Shown here piece by piece: positions 8,119 through 17,100 of a DNA stretch of 64,000 nucleotides (positions are counted from its first letter, which is position 1; the number at the start of each line of letters is the position of its first letter). The notes beneath the pieces are model-generated. The model worked only from the letters and a program-made list of their open reading frames with translations. It was not told where the DNA came from and ran no database searches. Source of the stretch: Streptomyces sennicomposti (GTDB lineage Bacteria > Actinomycetota > Actinomycetes > Streptomycetales > Streptomycetaceae); NCBI RefSeq assembly GCF_019890635.1, contig NZ_JAIOAB010000007.1, forward strand, positions 1 to 64,000, given 5' to 3'. The position numbers were made by a program, and so were the translations under genes.

Positions 8119-9309
8119 TCAGGGCAGCAGGCGTGGGTCGGCGTTGTGCACCAGTTCCAGGGCCTGTTGCGGGAACCACGCGCCGGCCGCCGGGTCCGGG
8201 TAGCCGCGCTCGGGGTCGTCGGGGCCCGCCGTGCCGCGGGTGCACTGGCCGTCCGACTCGCCGGGGATCTTCACCCACAGCCGGGCGTCGGCGAGCGGGT
8301 CCCCGGTGTCGAGGGTGGGGCGGGCGCCGAGGCCGCGGCCGGGCGGGTTGCACCAGTCCTGCGGGTCGGAGTAGACGCCGGCCGGCGCGGTCCACGGGCC
8401 TTGGCCGTTGCGGCTGGTGTCGGTGACGAAGTGCTTCATCGCGGACGGCGCCGCGTGCACATGCGCGTCGATCCATGCCTGGGCGTCGTTCACCGGCCAC
8501 CACTGGTTCGGGCAGTCGGCCGCCGCGCCGCCCGCCGACACGTAGCTCAGACAGGACGACACCAGCTTGCCGTACCAGGCCAGTTCGCCGTCGGAGCGGT
8601 AGTTGGAGATGTTCAGGAAGAAGCCGGTGGCGTCGGCCACGCCGCCGGCGGCCAGGCGGGGCACGATGTCGTTGACGCTGTGCCAGCCGCTGTGCCCGGC
8701 GTCCAGGTAGACCTTGGTCCCGGCGAGCGGTTCCAGGGCGTCCACCGCGTAGTGGATCTCGGTGTAGCGGGCGGCGGTCCTGCTGCCCTGCGCGTCGTCC
8801 TGGCCGCAGTCGGAGGGCAGCAGCGACAGCGAGTCCGGCTCCAGGACCACGGTGGCGGGCAGGTTTCCGATGCCCGCGCGCACGGCGTCGATCCACGCCT
8901 CGTACTGCGGGGTGTCGGCGGCGCCGCCGGCCGAGTACTGGGCGCAGTCCCGGCCCGGGATGTTGTAGAGCGCCAGCACCGGCAGCGCGTGGCGGCGGGC
9001 CGCGTCCGCGACCGTCCGGCGCACCGACGCCCGTACCTCGTCGGGCGTGCCGTCGCCGTACCAGACGGCCTGCGGGGTCAGCGTCATCGCCAGCACGCCG
9101 GCCGCGTCCTTGATCTTCCCGTGCCGGGCGAGGTCCAGGATCTGCCGCTGGGCGTCCGGGTTCGCGGGCGGGGTGTAGAGGGCGGCGGGCCGTGCCGGGT
9201 GCGCCGGCGCCGCCTCGGCGGGGGCGGCGGCGAGCGCGGTGGCGGCCAGCGCGGCGGCGGCCGCGGTGAGGGCGAGCGGGCGGAGGGCTCCGGCGGTCCG
9301 TGCGGTCAT
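8119..9309 (-). CDS. secreted GH6 cellulase (cellobiohydrolase/endoglucanase)
   Basis: A 396-aa secreted glycoside hydrolase family 6 enzyme cleaving beta-1,4-glucan with inversion. A signal peptide (about residues 1-35, ending APAEA) leads into the catalytic domain. Both GH6 signatures are present: LYNIPGRDCAQYSAGG, with the Asp that tunes the acid, and VVLEPDSL, with the catalytic acid Asp. DTSRNGQGPW and WVKIPGESDG close the active site. There is no carbohydrate-binding module, unlike many Streptomyces cellulases. The ATG at 9309 has GAGGAG 9 nt upstream; the longer frame to 9354 adds no recognisable sequence. A CebR-type operator lies 53 bp upstream, indicating induction by cellobiose or cello-oligosaccharides. 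Confidence 0.95.
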   Translation of the reverse strand: MTARTAGALRPLALTAAAAALAATALAAAPAEAAPAHPARPAALYTPPANPDAQRQILDLARHGKIKDAAGVLAMTLTPQAVWYGDGTPDEVRASVRRTVADAARRHALPVLALYNIPGRDCAQYSAGGAADTPQYEAWIDAVRAGIGNLPATVVLEPDSLSLLPSDCGQDDAQGSRTAARYTEIHYAVDALEPLAGTKVYLDAGHSGWHSVNDIVPRLAAGGVADATGFFLNISNYRSDGELAWYGKLVSSCLSYVSAGGAAADCPNQWWPVNDAQAWIDAHVHAAPSAMKHFVTDTSRNGQGPWTAPAGVYSDPQDWCNPPGRGLGARPTLDTGDPLADARLWVKIPGESDGQCTRGTAGPDDPERGYPDPAAGAWFPQQALELVHNADPRLLP

Positions 9310-9361
9310 GCGGATGGGCTCCTCGGCTGGGTAGGGGCGGCCGTGCGCGTCCACGATGCTT

Positions 9362-9375
9362 TGGGAGCGCTCCCA
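9362..9375. promoter_or_regulatory. CebR operator
   Basis: TGGGAGCGCTCCCA is the perfect 14-bp palindrome recognised by the LacI-family cellobiose/cellotriose sensor CebR in Streptomyces. It lies 53-66 bp upstream of the GH6 start, where it would overlap the promoter. Confidence 0.9.
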
Positions 9376-9427
9376 TGCACGGCACCAAGGAATTAACCCC
9401 TCTTACGGGAGCCGCGTCAATCCCTCG

Positions 9428-9462
9428 GACAGGCTCCAAGAAGTGAAGACGCGGAGCCTGTC
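9428..9462 (-). terminator. hairpin terminator of the small secreted protein gene
   Basis: GACAGGCTCC (9428-9437) and GGAGCCTGTC (9453-9462) form a perfect 10-bp stem with a 15-nt loop, 36 bp past the stop codon at 9498 and upstream of the GH6 promoter. Confidence 0.65.
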
Positions 9463-9497
9463 ACGAGGCGGCGGGACGGGCCGCGGCTACACCGGGT

Positions 9498-9716
9498 TCA
9501 CAGGTGGACGGGCATGTTGCCGGAGCAGCTGAGGTACCGCGCGCCGGTGGTGGTGCCGGTGGCCGAGGTCAGCGCGCACAGGTACGAGGCCGCTTTGCCG
9601 CCGACGACGGTGAGGTCACCGCCGTTGCCGCCGCTGTCTCCGCCGTCCGCGTGCGCGGGCCCGGCCAGGGCTGCCGCGGCGAGGACCAGTACCGCGGTGG
9701 TGATCGTCTTTCGCAT
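9498..9716 (-). CDS. small secreted protein, 72 aa
   Basis: A 72-aa precursor starting MRKTITTAVLVLAAAALAG, a clear Sec signal peptide cleaved near AHA-D (residue 23). The mature part is only about 49 residues, Gly/Ser/Thr-rich, with two Cys (47 and 64) that could form a disulfide. GGAG lies 6 nt before the ATG. Small two-Cys exported proteins are frequent in Streptomyces, and most are uncharacterised. The gene stands alone between a terminator and the TetR gene. Its function is unknown. Confidence 0.75.
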   Translation of the reverse strand: MRKTITTAVLVLAAAALAGPAHADGGDSGGNGGDLTVVGGKAASYLCALTSATGTTTGARYLSCSGNMPVHL

Positions 9717-9823
9717 ACCCGCTCCAACGATCCCGGGGGGCGGAGGGCACGCGGCCCACGGGCGCACCGGTGCGCCGCCCACGAGCCTCGACGGCCCGCG
9801 CTCGGCGCCGCGGCACCGCGACG

Positions 9824-10408
9824 CTACGGCGCGCTCGGCGGGCGCCAGCCGTGGGCGAGGATGTCGAAGATCTCCTCGACGGCGGCCCGATGGTCCTTCT
9901 GCCCCTGGGACAGGACGGGGACCTCCAGCACGAAGCGGGCGAGGGTGACGCAGGCGAGGTTGCCGTGGGGCACGCCGAGTTCGTCGGCGATGGCGGTGCT
10001 CAGGGTGTCGGTGTGGCGCGCCCACATGCGTTCGGCGTAGGCGCGCAGCGCCGGCGTGGAGTCGACCAGGTCGACGAACTCCCGCCGCTGCGGGTGCGCC
10101 GCGATCGGCAGCCAGGTGTCGATCAGGTGCTGCCGCAGCGCCTCGAGGACGCCCTGCCCGTCGGGCCGCTCCCGTACCGCGGCGATCAGCTGGGCGTCCA
10201 CGCCCTCTTCCCGGTCGAAGACGAGGGCTTCCTTGCCCGGGAAGTGCTTGAAGATCGTGGCGGTCGAGACGTCGGCCGCTTCGGCGATGTCGCGGATGCT
10301 CACGTGGTCGTAGCCGCGGTCCAGGAAGAGGGCGAGTGCGGCGTCGGCGATCGCCTGGCGGGTCTGGGCCTTCTTGCGTTCGCGGCGGCTGACGGGGGGT
10401 TCGGTCAT
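9824..10408 (-). CDS. TetR-family transcriptional repressor
   Basis: A 194-aa regulator. The N-terminal helix-turn-helix (about residues 12-60) reads AIADAALALFLDRGYDHVSI, then RDIAEAADVSTATIFKHFPG, the standard TetR pattern ending in a YxHFxxK-like helix. The C-terminal ligand domain resembles that of the group regulating FAD monooxygenases and exporters. It is divergent from a TetX-like monooxygenase, with repeats in the 179-bp intergenic region that could be its operators. It probably represses itself and the monooxygenase until the substrate binds. Confidence 0.93.
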   Translation of the reverse strand: MTEPPVSRRERKKAQTRQAIADAALALFLDRGYDHVSIRDIAEAADVSTATIFKHFPGKEALVFDREEGVDAQLIAAVRERPDGQGVLEALRQHLIDTWLPIAAHPQRREFVDLVDSTPALRAYAERMWARHTDTLSTAIADELGVPHGNLACVTLARFVLEVPVLSQGQKDHRAAVEEIFDILAHGWRPPSAP

Positions 10409-10413
10409 GACAG

Positions 10414-10480
10414 GAGTCTACTCGACAGTGGAATCCGATTCTTAGTTGTCACATTCTACTTTTGCTCGTATTCTACTTTT
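10414..10480. promoter_or_regulatory. divergent promoter region with palindrome and direct repeats
   Basis: GAGTCTACTC (10414-10423) is a 10-bp palindrome just upstream of the TetR start. ATTCTACTTTT occurs twice (10453-10463 and 10470-10480), 17 bp apart. The stretch is conspicuously AT-rich for this genome, as expected for divergent promoters with repressor sites. Confidence 0.5.
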
Positions 10481-10587
10481 CGGGGTCGACGGCCCGCGGT
10501 TGTGCGCCCGGGCCCGGCGGCGAGCGCCCCGCGGTCGCCCCTCGCCCCTCCTCGTCTCCCACGTCTCCTTCGGCGAAAGGCACGCCC

Positions 10588-11730
10588 ATGACCTCCCCCA
10601 CCCCCGCCCACGCCCGGATCAGCGTCATCGGGGCCGGCCCCGGCGGGCTGACCTGCGCCCGGATCCTCCAGCGGCACGGCATCCCCGTGACCGTCTACGA
10701 CCGTGACACCGGCCCCCACTCCCGCGACCAGGGCGGAACGCTCGACCTGCACGCGGACAACGGCCAGATCGCCCTGCGCGAGGCCGGTCTCCTCGACGCG
10801 TTCTTCCGGCTGGCCCGCCCGGAGGGGCAGGAGATGCGCCGCCTGGACGCATCCGGCGCCCTCACCGGCCACCTCGTCCCGGAGCCCGACGAACTGTTCA
10901 AGCCGGAGATCGACCGCGGTCAGCTCCGCGACCTGCTGCTCGGCTCCCTGCGGCCCGGCACCGTCCGCTGGGGCCGCGCCCTCGAACGCGTCGGCGGACC
11001 GGACGACGGCCCGCGCCTGCTGCACTTCAGCGACGGCGCCACCGTCGAGACGGACCTGGTCATCGGCGCGGACGGCGCTTCCTCGCGGGTCCGCCCCGCC
11101 GTGTCGCCCGCCGTCCCGCAGTACACCGGGGTGAGCTTCCTGGAGGCCTGGTTCTCCGACGTGCGGGTCCGTCACCCCGAGATCGCCGAACTCGTCGGCC
11201 GGGGCAGCGCCCACGCCGCCGACGGGGAACGCGCCATGTTCGCCCAGCGCAACAGCGGCGACCACATCCGCACCTACCTCGTCCAGCGGGTCCCGGCCGA
11301 CTGGATCGGCGCCGGCGGGCCGGCCGCCGACGACACCGAGGGCATCCGCGCCCTGCTCCTGGAGCGTTACGCCCACTGGGGCCCCCGGCTGCGCCGGATG
11401 ATCACCGACAACGACGGCCCGTACGTGCACCGCCCGATCTTCGCCCTGCCCGTCCCGCACACCTGGCGGCCCAGCCCGACGGTGACGCTGCTGGGAGACG
11501 CCGCCCATCTGATGCCCCCGCTCGGGGTCGGCGTCAACCTCGCCATGCTCGACGCCAGTGACCTCGCCCTCGCCCTCGCGCACGCGGCCGATGTCGACGG
11601 CGCCCTGCGCGCCTACGAGAAGACCATGCTGCCCCGGTCGGTCGAGACGGCCCGCGCCCTCGAGGGCCGCGCCGAGGATCTGCTGTCCGCCGAGGAGCAC
11701 GACCTGGACCACGACGGCTCCGGGCGCTGA
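10588..11730 (+). CDS. FAD-dependent monooxygenase, TetX-like
   Basis: A 380-aa group A flavoprotein monooxygenase. The dinucleotide-binding fold begins at residue 11 (GAGPGG, residues 15-20). The TetX-type signature RDQGGTLDLHADNGQIALREAG follows, and the FAD-contact motif GDAAHLMPP starts at residue 303. Members use NAD(P)H and O2 to hydroxylate aromatic compounds, and some inactivate tetracyclines or rifamycins; the substrate here is unknown. The ATG at 10588 has GAAAGG 7 nt upstream. Control by the divergent TetR regulator suggests xenobiotic or antibiotic detoxification. A very strong terminator follows. Confidence 0.92.
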   Translation: MTSPTPAHARISVIGAGPGGLTCARILQRHGIPVTVYDRDTGPHSRDQGGTLDLHADNGQIALREAGLLDAFFRLARPEGQEMRRLDASGALTGHLVPEPDELFKPEIDRGQLRDLLLGSLRPGTVRWGRALERVGGPDDGPRLLHFSDGATVETDLVIGADGASSRVRPAVSPAVPQYTGVSFLEAWFSDVRVRHPEIAELVGRGSAHAADGERAMFAQRNSGDHIRTYLVQRVPADWIGAGGPAADDTEGIRALLLERYAHWGPRLRRMITDNDGPYVHRPIFALPVPHTWRPSPTVTLLGDAAHLMPPLGVGVNLAMLDASDLALALAHAADVDGALRAYEKTMLPRSVETARALEGRAEDLLSAEEHDLDHDGSGR

Positions 11731-11752
11731 ACTCCCGCGCGGGGAGGACGGA

Positions 11753-11790
11753 CGCCGGCCCGCTCCCGGGAGAGCGGGAGCGGGCCGGCG
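11753..11790. terminator. bidirectional terminator between monooxygenase and S8 protease
   Basis: CGCCGGCCCGCTCCCG (11753-11768) pairs perfectly with 11775-11790: a 16-bp stem with a 6-nt loop, placed between convergent genes. Confidence 0.9.
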
Positions 11791-11862
11791 CCGTGGGCCG
11801 CCGCGGGCCGGGGCGTGGTGCCCGCCGGGGCGCGGCCCCGGTGCGGCGGGTGCGGCGGCGGG

Positions 11863-13467
11863 TCAGAACTGCAGCGACCAGGCGTTGATGTAGCCGGTGT
11901 CGTTGGTCCAGTTGTCGGTGACGCGCAGCTTCCAGGTGCCGTCGGCCGCGTGGGCCGAGGCGTCGACCGTGTAGGTGGCCTGGACGTTGTCGGCGCTGTC
12001 GTTGCTGTCGTAGTCCTTCAGCAGGTGGGCGGTGCCGTCCGGGGCGACGAGTTCGACCTTCAGGTCGCCGCGGAAGGTGTGGCGGACGTCCACGGTGACG
12101 GACAGGGCGGCCGGGGCGTTGCCGCTCACACCCGTGACCGCGAGGGGCGATTCGACGGTGCTGTTGTCACGGACGGCGTAGTCGTCGGTGTTCTCGAACT
12201 TCGGGCCGGTGGGCGGGGTGGTGGTTCCGGCGCCCGTGTACAGCAGCTTGTTCGGGGAGCCGGTGCGGGCGTCGGTGACCTTGCCGGCCGTGGCGTCGGC
12301 GACCAGCCGGTCGCGGACCTGGGCCGGGGTCCAGTCCGGGTGGGCGGCGAGCAGCAGGGCGGCCGCGCCGGCGACGTGCGGGGTGGCCATGGAGGTGCCG
12401 CTCATCGTCTGGGAGGCGGTGTCGCCGGAGTTGGAGGTGGAGACGATGCTGTCGCCGGGCGCGAAGACGTCCAGGCAGGAACCGTAGTTGGAGCCCTGCC
12501 CGTTGGCCCAGCCGGTGGCGCGGGCGTCCCGGCTGTCGGTGGCGCCGACCGTGATCGCCGAGGAGGTGGAGGCCGGGGAGTAGGAACAGGCGTCGGCGTT
12601 GTTGTTGCCGGCCGCGACGACCCAGGTGACGCCGGAGGATATCGACGCCGCCACCGCGTCGTTCACCGACTGCGTCCTGCCGCCGCCGATGCTCATGTTG
12701 GCCACGGCGGGCTTGACCGCGTTCTTGGTGACCCAGTCGATGCCGGCGAGGACCGGGGCCCAGGTGTCGCCTGAGGTGCCCTGGCAGTTCAGCACCCGGA
12801 CGCTGACCAGCTTGACGCCCTTGGCGACGCCGTAGGAGCCGCCGCCGACGGTGCCCGCGACATGGGTGCCGTGGCCGGCGCAGTCGGAGGCGTTGGTGTC
12901 GTTGTCGATGAAGTCGTAGCCGCTGACGGCGCGGCCGCCGAAGTCGCGGTGGCTCAGGCGGACGCCGGTGTCCACGATGTACGCGTTCACACCTGCGGCG
13001 GCGGTGGCGTAGGTGTAGCGCTTGTCCACGGGCAGGTCGCGCTGGTCGACGCGGTCCAGGCCCCAGGAGGGCGGGTTGGTCTGGGTGTCGACCGCGTACG
13101 CCGCCGCGTCGGCTTCCACGCGGGCCACCGACGGGTCGGCGGCCAGTTCCTTCGCCTGCTTCTCGGACATGCGCACCGCGAAGCCGCGCAGGGCGGCGGT
13201 GTAGGTGTACCGCAGGCTGCCCGCATGGCGCTCGGCGAGCGTCTTCGCGGCGGCGGGGACGTCGGAGCGGGCGACGGAATCCTTGAAGGTGACGATGTAG
13301 GAGCCGTCGACCGCGCCGGGGCGGTCGGCTCCGACGATACGGCCCTCGGGGCCGCCGGGCGGTGCGGGGGCGGCGGTGGCCCCGGCGGCGGCCGCGCCGA
13401 CCAGCAGCAGGGCGGCACTGGCGCCGGCGGCGAGGGTCCGCCGGACGACGCGAGCGTCGAACTCCAT
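11863..13467 (-). CDS. secreted S8 (subtilisin-like) protease with C-terminal P-domain
   Basis: A 534-aa exported protease. In order: signal peptide (about 1-33), I9 inhibitor propeptide (about 55-127), S8 catalytic domain (about 135-395), and a P/Homo B domain (about 415-534, starting ENTDDYAVRD). The triad is Asp166 (IVDTGV), His199 (GHGTHVAG) and Ser359 (GTSMATPHVAG), with oxyanion Asn288. The catalytic domain is of the proteinase K/aqualysin type. The P-domain probably helps folding or stability. The ATG at 13467 has AAGGGAG 5 nt upstream. Candidate regulatory dyads lie upstream at 13601 and 13706. The likely role is extracellular protein degradation. Confidence 0.95.
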   Translation of the reverse strand: MEFDARVVRRTLAAGASAALLLVGAAAAGATAAPAPPGGPEGRIVGADRPGAVDGSYIVTFKDSVARSDVPAAAKTLAERHAGSLRYTYTAALRGFAVRMSEKQAKELAADPSVARVEADAAAYAVDTQTNPPSWGLDRVDQRDLPVDKRYTYATAAAGVNAYIVDTGVRLSHRDFGGRAVSGYDFIDNDTNASDCAGHGTHVAGTVGGGSYGVAKGVKLVSVRVLNCQGTSGDTWAPVLAGIDWVTKNAVKPAVANMSIGGGRTQSVNDAVAASISSGVTWVVAAGNNNADACSYSPASTSSAITVGATDSRDARATGWANGQGSNYGSCLDVFAPGDSIVSTSNSGDTASQTMSGTSMATPHVAGAAALLLAAHPDWTPAQVRDRLVADATAGKVTDARTGSPNKLLYTGAGTTTPPTGPKFENTDDYAVRDNSTVESPLAVTGVSGNAPAALSVTVDVRHTFRGDLKVELVAPDGTAHLLKDYDSNDSADNVQATYTVDASAHAADGTWKLRVTDNWTNDTGYINAWSLQF

Positions 13468-13600
13468 GGTTTCTCCCTTGGGGAACGGTCCGGGCCGGTG
13501 CGGTCCCGGAGGGGATGCCTCGCGCCCCTGCCGCCCTCCGGGCGGGCCCCGCCCGGGCGGGGTGTGCCCGGGAAGGGGTGTGTCCGGGAGGGCGGCTGCC

Positions 13601-13613
13601 TGACGCAGCGTCA
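13601..13613. promoter_or_regulatory. dyad upstream of the S8 protease
   Basis: TGACGCAGCGTCA is a perfect 6-bp inverted repeat around one central base, 134 bp upstream of the protease start, in the expected promoter range. The binding protein is unknown. Confidence 0.45.
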
Positions 13614-13705
13614 CACCGCGCATGTTGCGAGCATGACAAGCATGGGTCACGGCGGTCGCGCGGTCGCCTCGGGGTCTCGGCTTCCGCGGCGGAATGGGGG
13701 GCGAT

Positions 13706-13736
13706 GTGCCGCACGGAGTGAGGTTCCGTGCGGCAC
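13706..13736. repeat. 12-bp perfect inverted repeat (hairpin)
   Basis: GTGCCGCACGGA (13706-13717) and its exact complement (13725-13736) are separated by 7 nt. No gene ends here, so it is not an ordinary terminator. It would be in the protease leader, or act as a cruciform or operator. Confidence 0.7.
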
Positions 13737-14150
13737 GGGTCCGACGGCGCCGTACGACTGTGGGGTGCAGCCGCCCCGTACCGCGCGTCCTGCCGGCCAG
13801 GGACCGTGGGTACGGGGATGACGTCGCCGAACTGCCCAGAGCTTGGGACACCGCCGGCCAAGGCGGCAATGCGTACCGCTACCTAAAGATTGGGCGACGG
13901 GAGCGCGACGGCCGGGGAACCGGGCGTGCTCGTCCGCCGGCCCGGTCCGGGCGTGGGCGGCACCGGAGTCGGGGAGGCAGCGCCGGCAATCCGTAGGTGG
14001 TGGACGCCTATTGCAGTGCGGCCGTCGGACGGATAGACCACCTCTTCGACGGGCAGGGCGGTCCGGCCCCGGGCCGCACTCCGCCGCGGCCCCGGGCGGC
14101 TCGGGCCCGTGGCGGTCCTGCCGGGTGTGCGGTCGGTGAGAGGCGGTGCC

Positions 14151-17100
14151 GTGGAGAGACGGTGCTTCGACGCGGGGCACGGCGCGGGGGCGGCCGGCGG
14201 TGACATGTGCGCGGGCCGCGCGGCGCAGGCGCGGCGGCTGCGGGAGGCGCTGCGAGAGGGGCCGAGCCTGACCGTGGTGCGGGCGGAGGCCGGGGCGGGC
14301 GGGTCCGGTCTGGTGGACGAGGTGCTGGCCGCACCGGAGTTCGCGCGGTGGCCGCGGCTGCGCGCGAGGTGCGGCGAGGCGGTGGAGGCGGTGCCGCTGG
14401 GCCCCCTCGCCGACGCGCTCGCCCGGCTGCCGTGGCCCGCCGTGCTGTCCGGTGGGCCGTTGCCGCCGGTGACCGGCGTTCTGGCTTTCCTGGTACCCGA
14501 GTTGGCCGACCGGCTGCCGCCGCCGCCCGCCGGGGCGGCCGATCCGGAGGTGCGGCGGTCCCTCGCGCCGCGCGCGTTCGAGGCGTTGCTCGCGGCGTAC
14601 GGCGATGTCGTCCTGGTGGTCGAGGACGCGCACCGTGCGGACCCGGCGACCCTCGGGCTGCTCCGCCGTCTGATCGGCGCGATGCCGGCCGGGCTGCGGC
14701 TGGTCGTCACCGAGGACCCCTCCCCCGGTCTGCCGGACCTCGGCTTCCGCGCGCCGGGACGGTTGCGGACCGGGGAGATCGACGTACGGCCCTGGACGCC
14801 CGCGGAGACGGAGGAGTATGTCCGGCGGTGGCTCGGCGGTTTCCGGCCGGAACACCTGGCGGAGCTGGAGGAGACCGCCGCGCTGGTGCACGAGCTGACC
14901 CGCGGCCTGCCCGAGGTCGTCGTCCAACTGCTGTGCTCTGCCGATGAGTTGCTGCGGGCGGGCGAAGCGGAACGGCCCGGCACCGCAGGGGCGGGCGACA
15001 CGGCGGCCCCGTGGGCGGCGCCGACCGGCGATACGGGACGTGGTGAGGCGGCGTGGGCGGACGGGGCCGGGACTCACGCGGCGGTGTGGACCACCGGTGC
15101 GTCAGCTCCCCGGGCGAGGCGGACGGACGAAGCGGCAAGGCCTCCGGCTACGCGGGCGGACGACGCGGCGCAGTCTCCGGCGACATGGGCGGACGAAGCG
15201 GCACAGTCCCCGGCGACACGGGCCGACGCAGCGGCACAGTCCCCGGCGACACGGGCCGACGCGGCGGCAACTCCCCGCGAGGCGTGGGCGGATGACGGGA
15301 GGGCCGCCGATCGGGAGGACGCCCGCCCGGCCCGCCCGGGTTCGCCGCTCGCCGCGCTGCGGCAGGTCGGCGCGCCCCCGGCCGTACGGCGGGAGTGGGC
15401 GCGGCGGTGCGCGCCGCTCACCGACGACGCGCGGCGCGTCGTCGAGGCGGCGGCCGTCCTCGGCCGGCCGGTCCCGGCCGCCGTACTCGGCGAGGTGGCC
15501 GGCCTCGCGCCCGGGCGGGCCGAGGCGGCCGTGGACGCGTGTCTGCGCCGGGCGGCGCTGCGGGCCGACGGGGCGTGCCCCGCCTTCCGGCATCCGCTGG
15601 AGCGGCGGGCCGCGCTGGAGCGGGTGCCCGGGCCGCGCCTGGCCCGGCTGGGTCTGCGCGCCGCCCGGGCGCTGCGCCGCGGCGACGCGGGCCGGCCGTC
15701 GCTGGAGGAACTGGCGCGGCTGTACGCCATGGCGGGGCAGGTGGTGCAGGCGGCGCGCTGTCTGGTCGCGGCGGCCGACCGGGCGGCGGCCGCCGGCGAC
15801 TACGCCACCGCCACCCGCCTCTACACCCGGGCGGTCACCGAGGACCCGCGGGCCGCGGGCCGGGTGCGCACCGCCGGGAAGCTCGCCCGCACGGCGCAAC
15901 TGGCCCGGGCCGGTGAGCGTGTGGTGGCCGTGGTCCGGCGGGTGCTGGACGAGGACGACCCGCCGCCCCGGCTGCGCGGCGAGATCCGCCTCCAGCTGAG
16001 CGTCGTCCTGCGCAACCAGAGCGGAGGGGCGCTGGACAGTCTCAACGAGGTCGCCCGCGCCATCCCCGACCTGGAGGCCTCCGACCCGCCGACGGCCGCG
16101 CGTGCCATGGCGGTCGCCGCCATCCCGTCCATCAAGGGCTGGCACGTCGAGCGCCACCTGTACTGGCTGCGGCGCGGTGAGACGCTCGGCGACCGGGTCG
16201 CCGACCCCGTCGCCCGGGCCGCGATCGCCGCCAACCGGGCGACCGCGCTGATGCTGCTCGGCAGCCCGCGGGCCTGGGCCGCCGCCGAGGCGCTGGACGC
16301 TCCGGCCGGGACGGCGATGGAGGCCGCGCACCGCACGCGGGGCTGGACCAATCTGGCGCACGCGGCCACCGCGCTCGGCTACGGCGTCCGGGCCCACGAG
16401 TTCCTCGGCCGGGCCGCCGCCGGTCTGGCCGACACCAGCAGCCCCTATCTGGAGGGGCTGACCCAGACCGCCCGCCTGGTGCTCGCCTGGCACGAGGGCC
16501 GCTGGCCGGGGCTGCACGAGGCCGCCGACCGGACCGCCCTGCTGTACCGGGAGATACCCGACCTGGCCTCCGAGGCGATGCTGGTGCGCGGGCTGACCGC
16601 GCTGCATGTGCTGGGCGACGTCTCCCGGGCCCGCCGCGACCTGGCCGAGGCCGCCCGCGTCACCCGCTACGACACCGGCGTCATCCTCACCGCCTCCGCC
16701 GCCGCCACCGCCCGAGTCCATCTGGAGGCCGGGCGGCCCGGGCAGGCGTGCGAGGCGATGGAGGAGACCCTGCACCGGCTGGAGCGCACCGGCGGCTGGG
16801 TGTGGGCCGGGGAGGTCGCGCCGACCGCTGTGGAGGCCCTGCTCGGCAGCGGGCAGAGCGGGCGGGCGCACCGGTTGGTCGCCGACTTCGCGGCCGGGAC
16901 CGAGGACTGCGACGCGCCGGCCGCGCGGGCGGCGCTGACGGTGTGCCGGGCGCTGCTCGCCGGGGCCGAGGAGGGCCCGGCCGAGGCGGTCGGTCCGCTC
17001 GCGGACGCTGAGCGGCGGTGGCGGCGGCTGGGGCGGCCCTTCGACGCGGCCCGGGCGGCCGAGGCGCGCGGCCGCTTCCTGCTGGAGCTGCGCGACGAGG

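Larger units (their letters stand above)
13468..14150. other. 683-bp intergenic region between divergent S8 protease and LuxR regulator
   Basis: No convincing gene on either strand. It contains a GC palindrome (13547-13562, CCCCGCCCGGGCGGGG), the dyad at 13601, the long hairpin at 13706, and a small CCGCC/GGCGG hairpin near 13855. TACCTAAAGAT near 13880 could be a -10 region for the rightward regulator. Confidence 0.6.
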
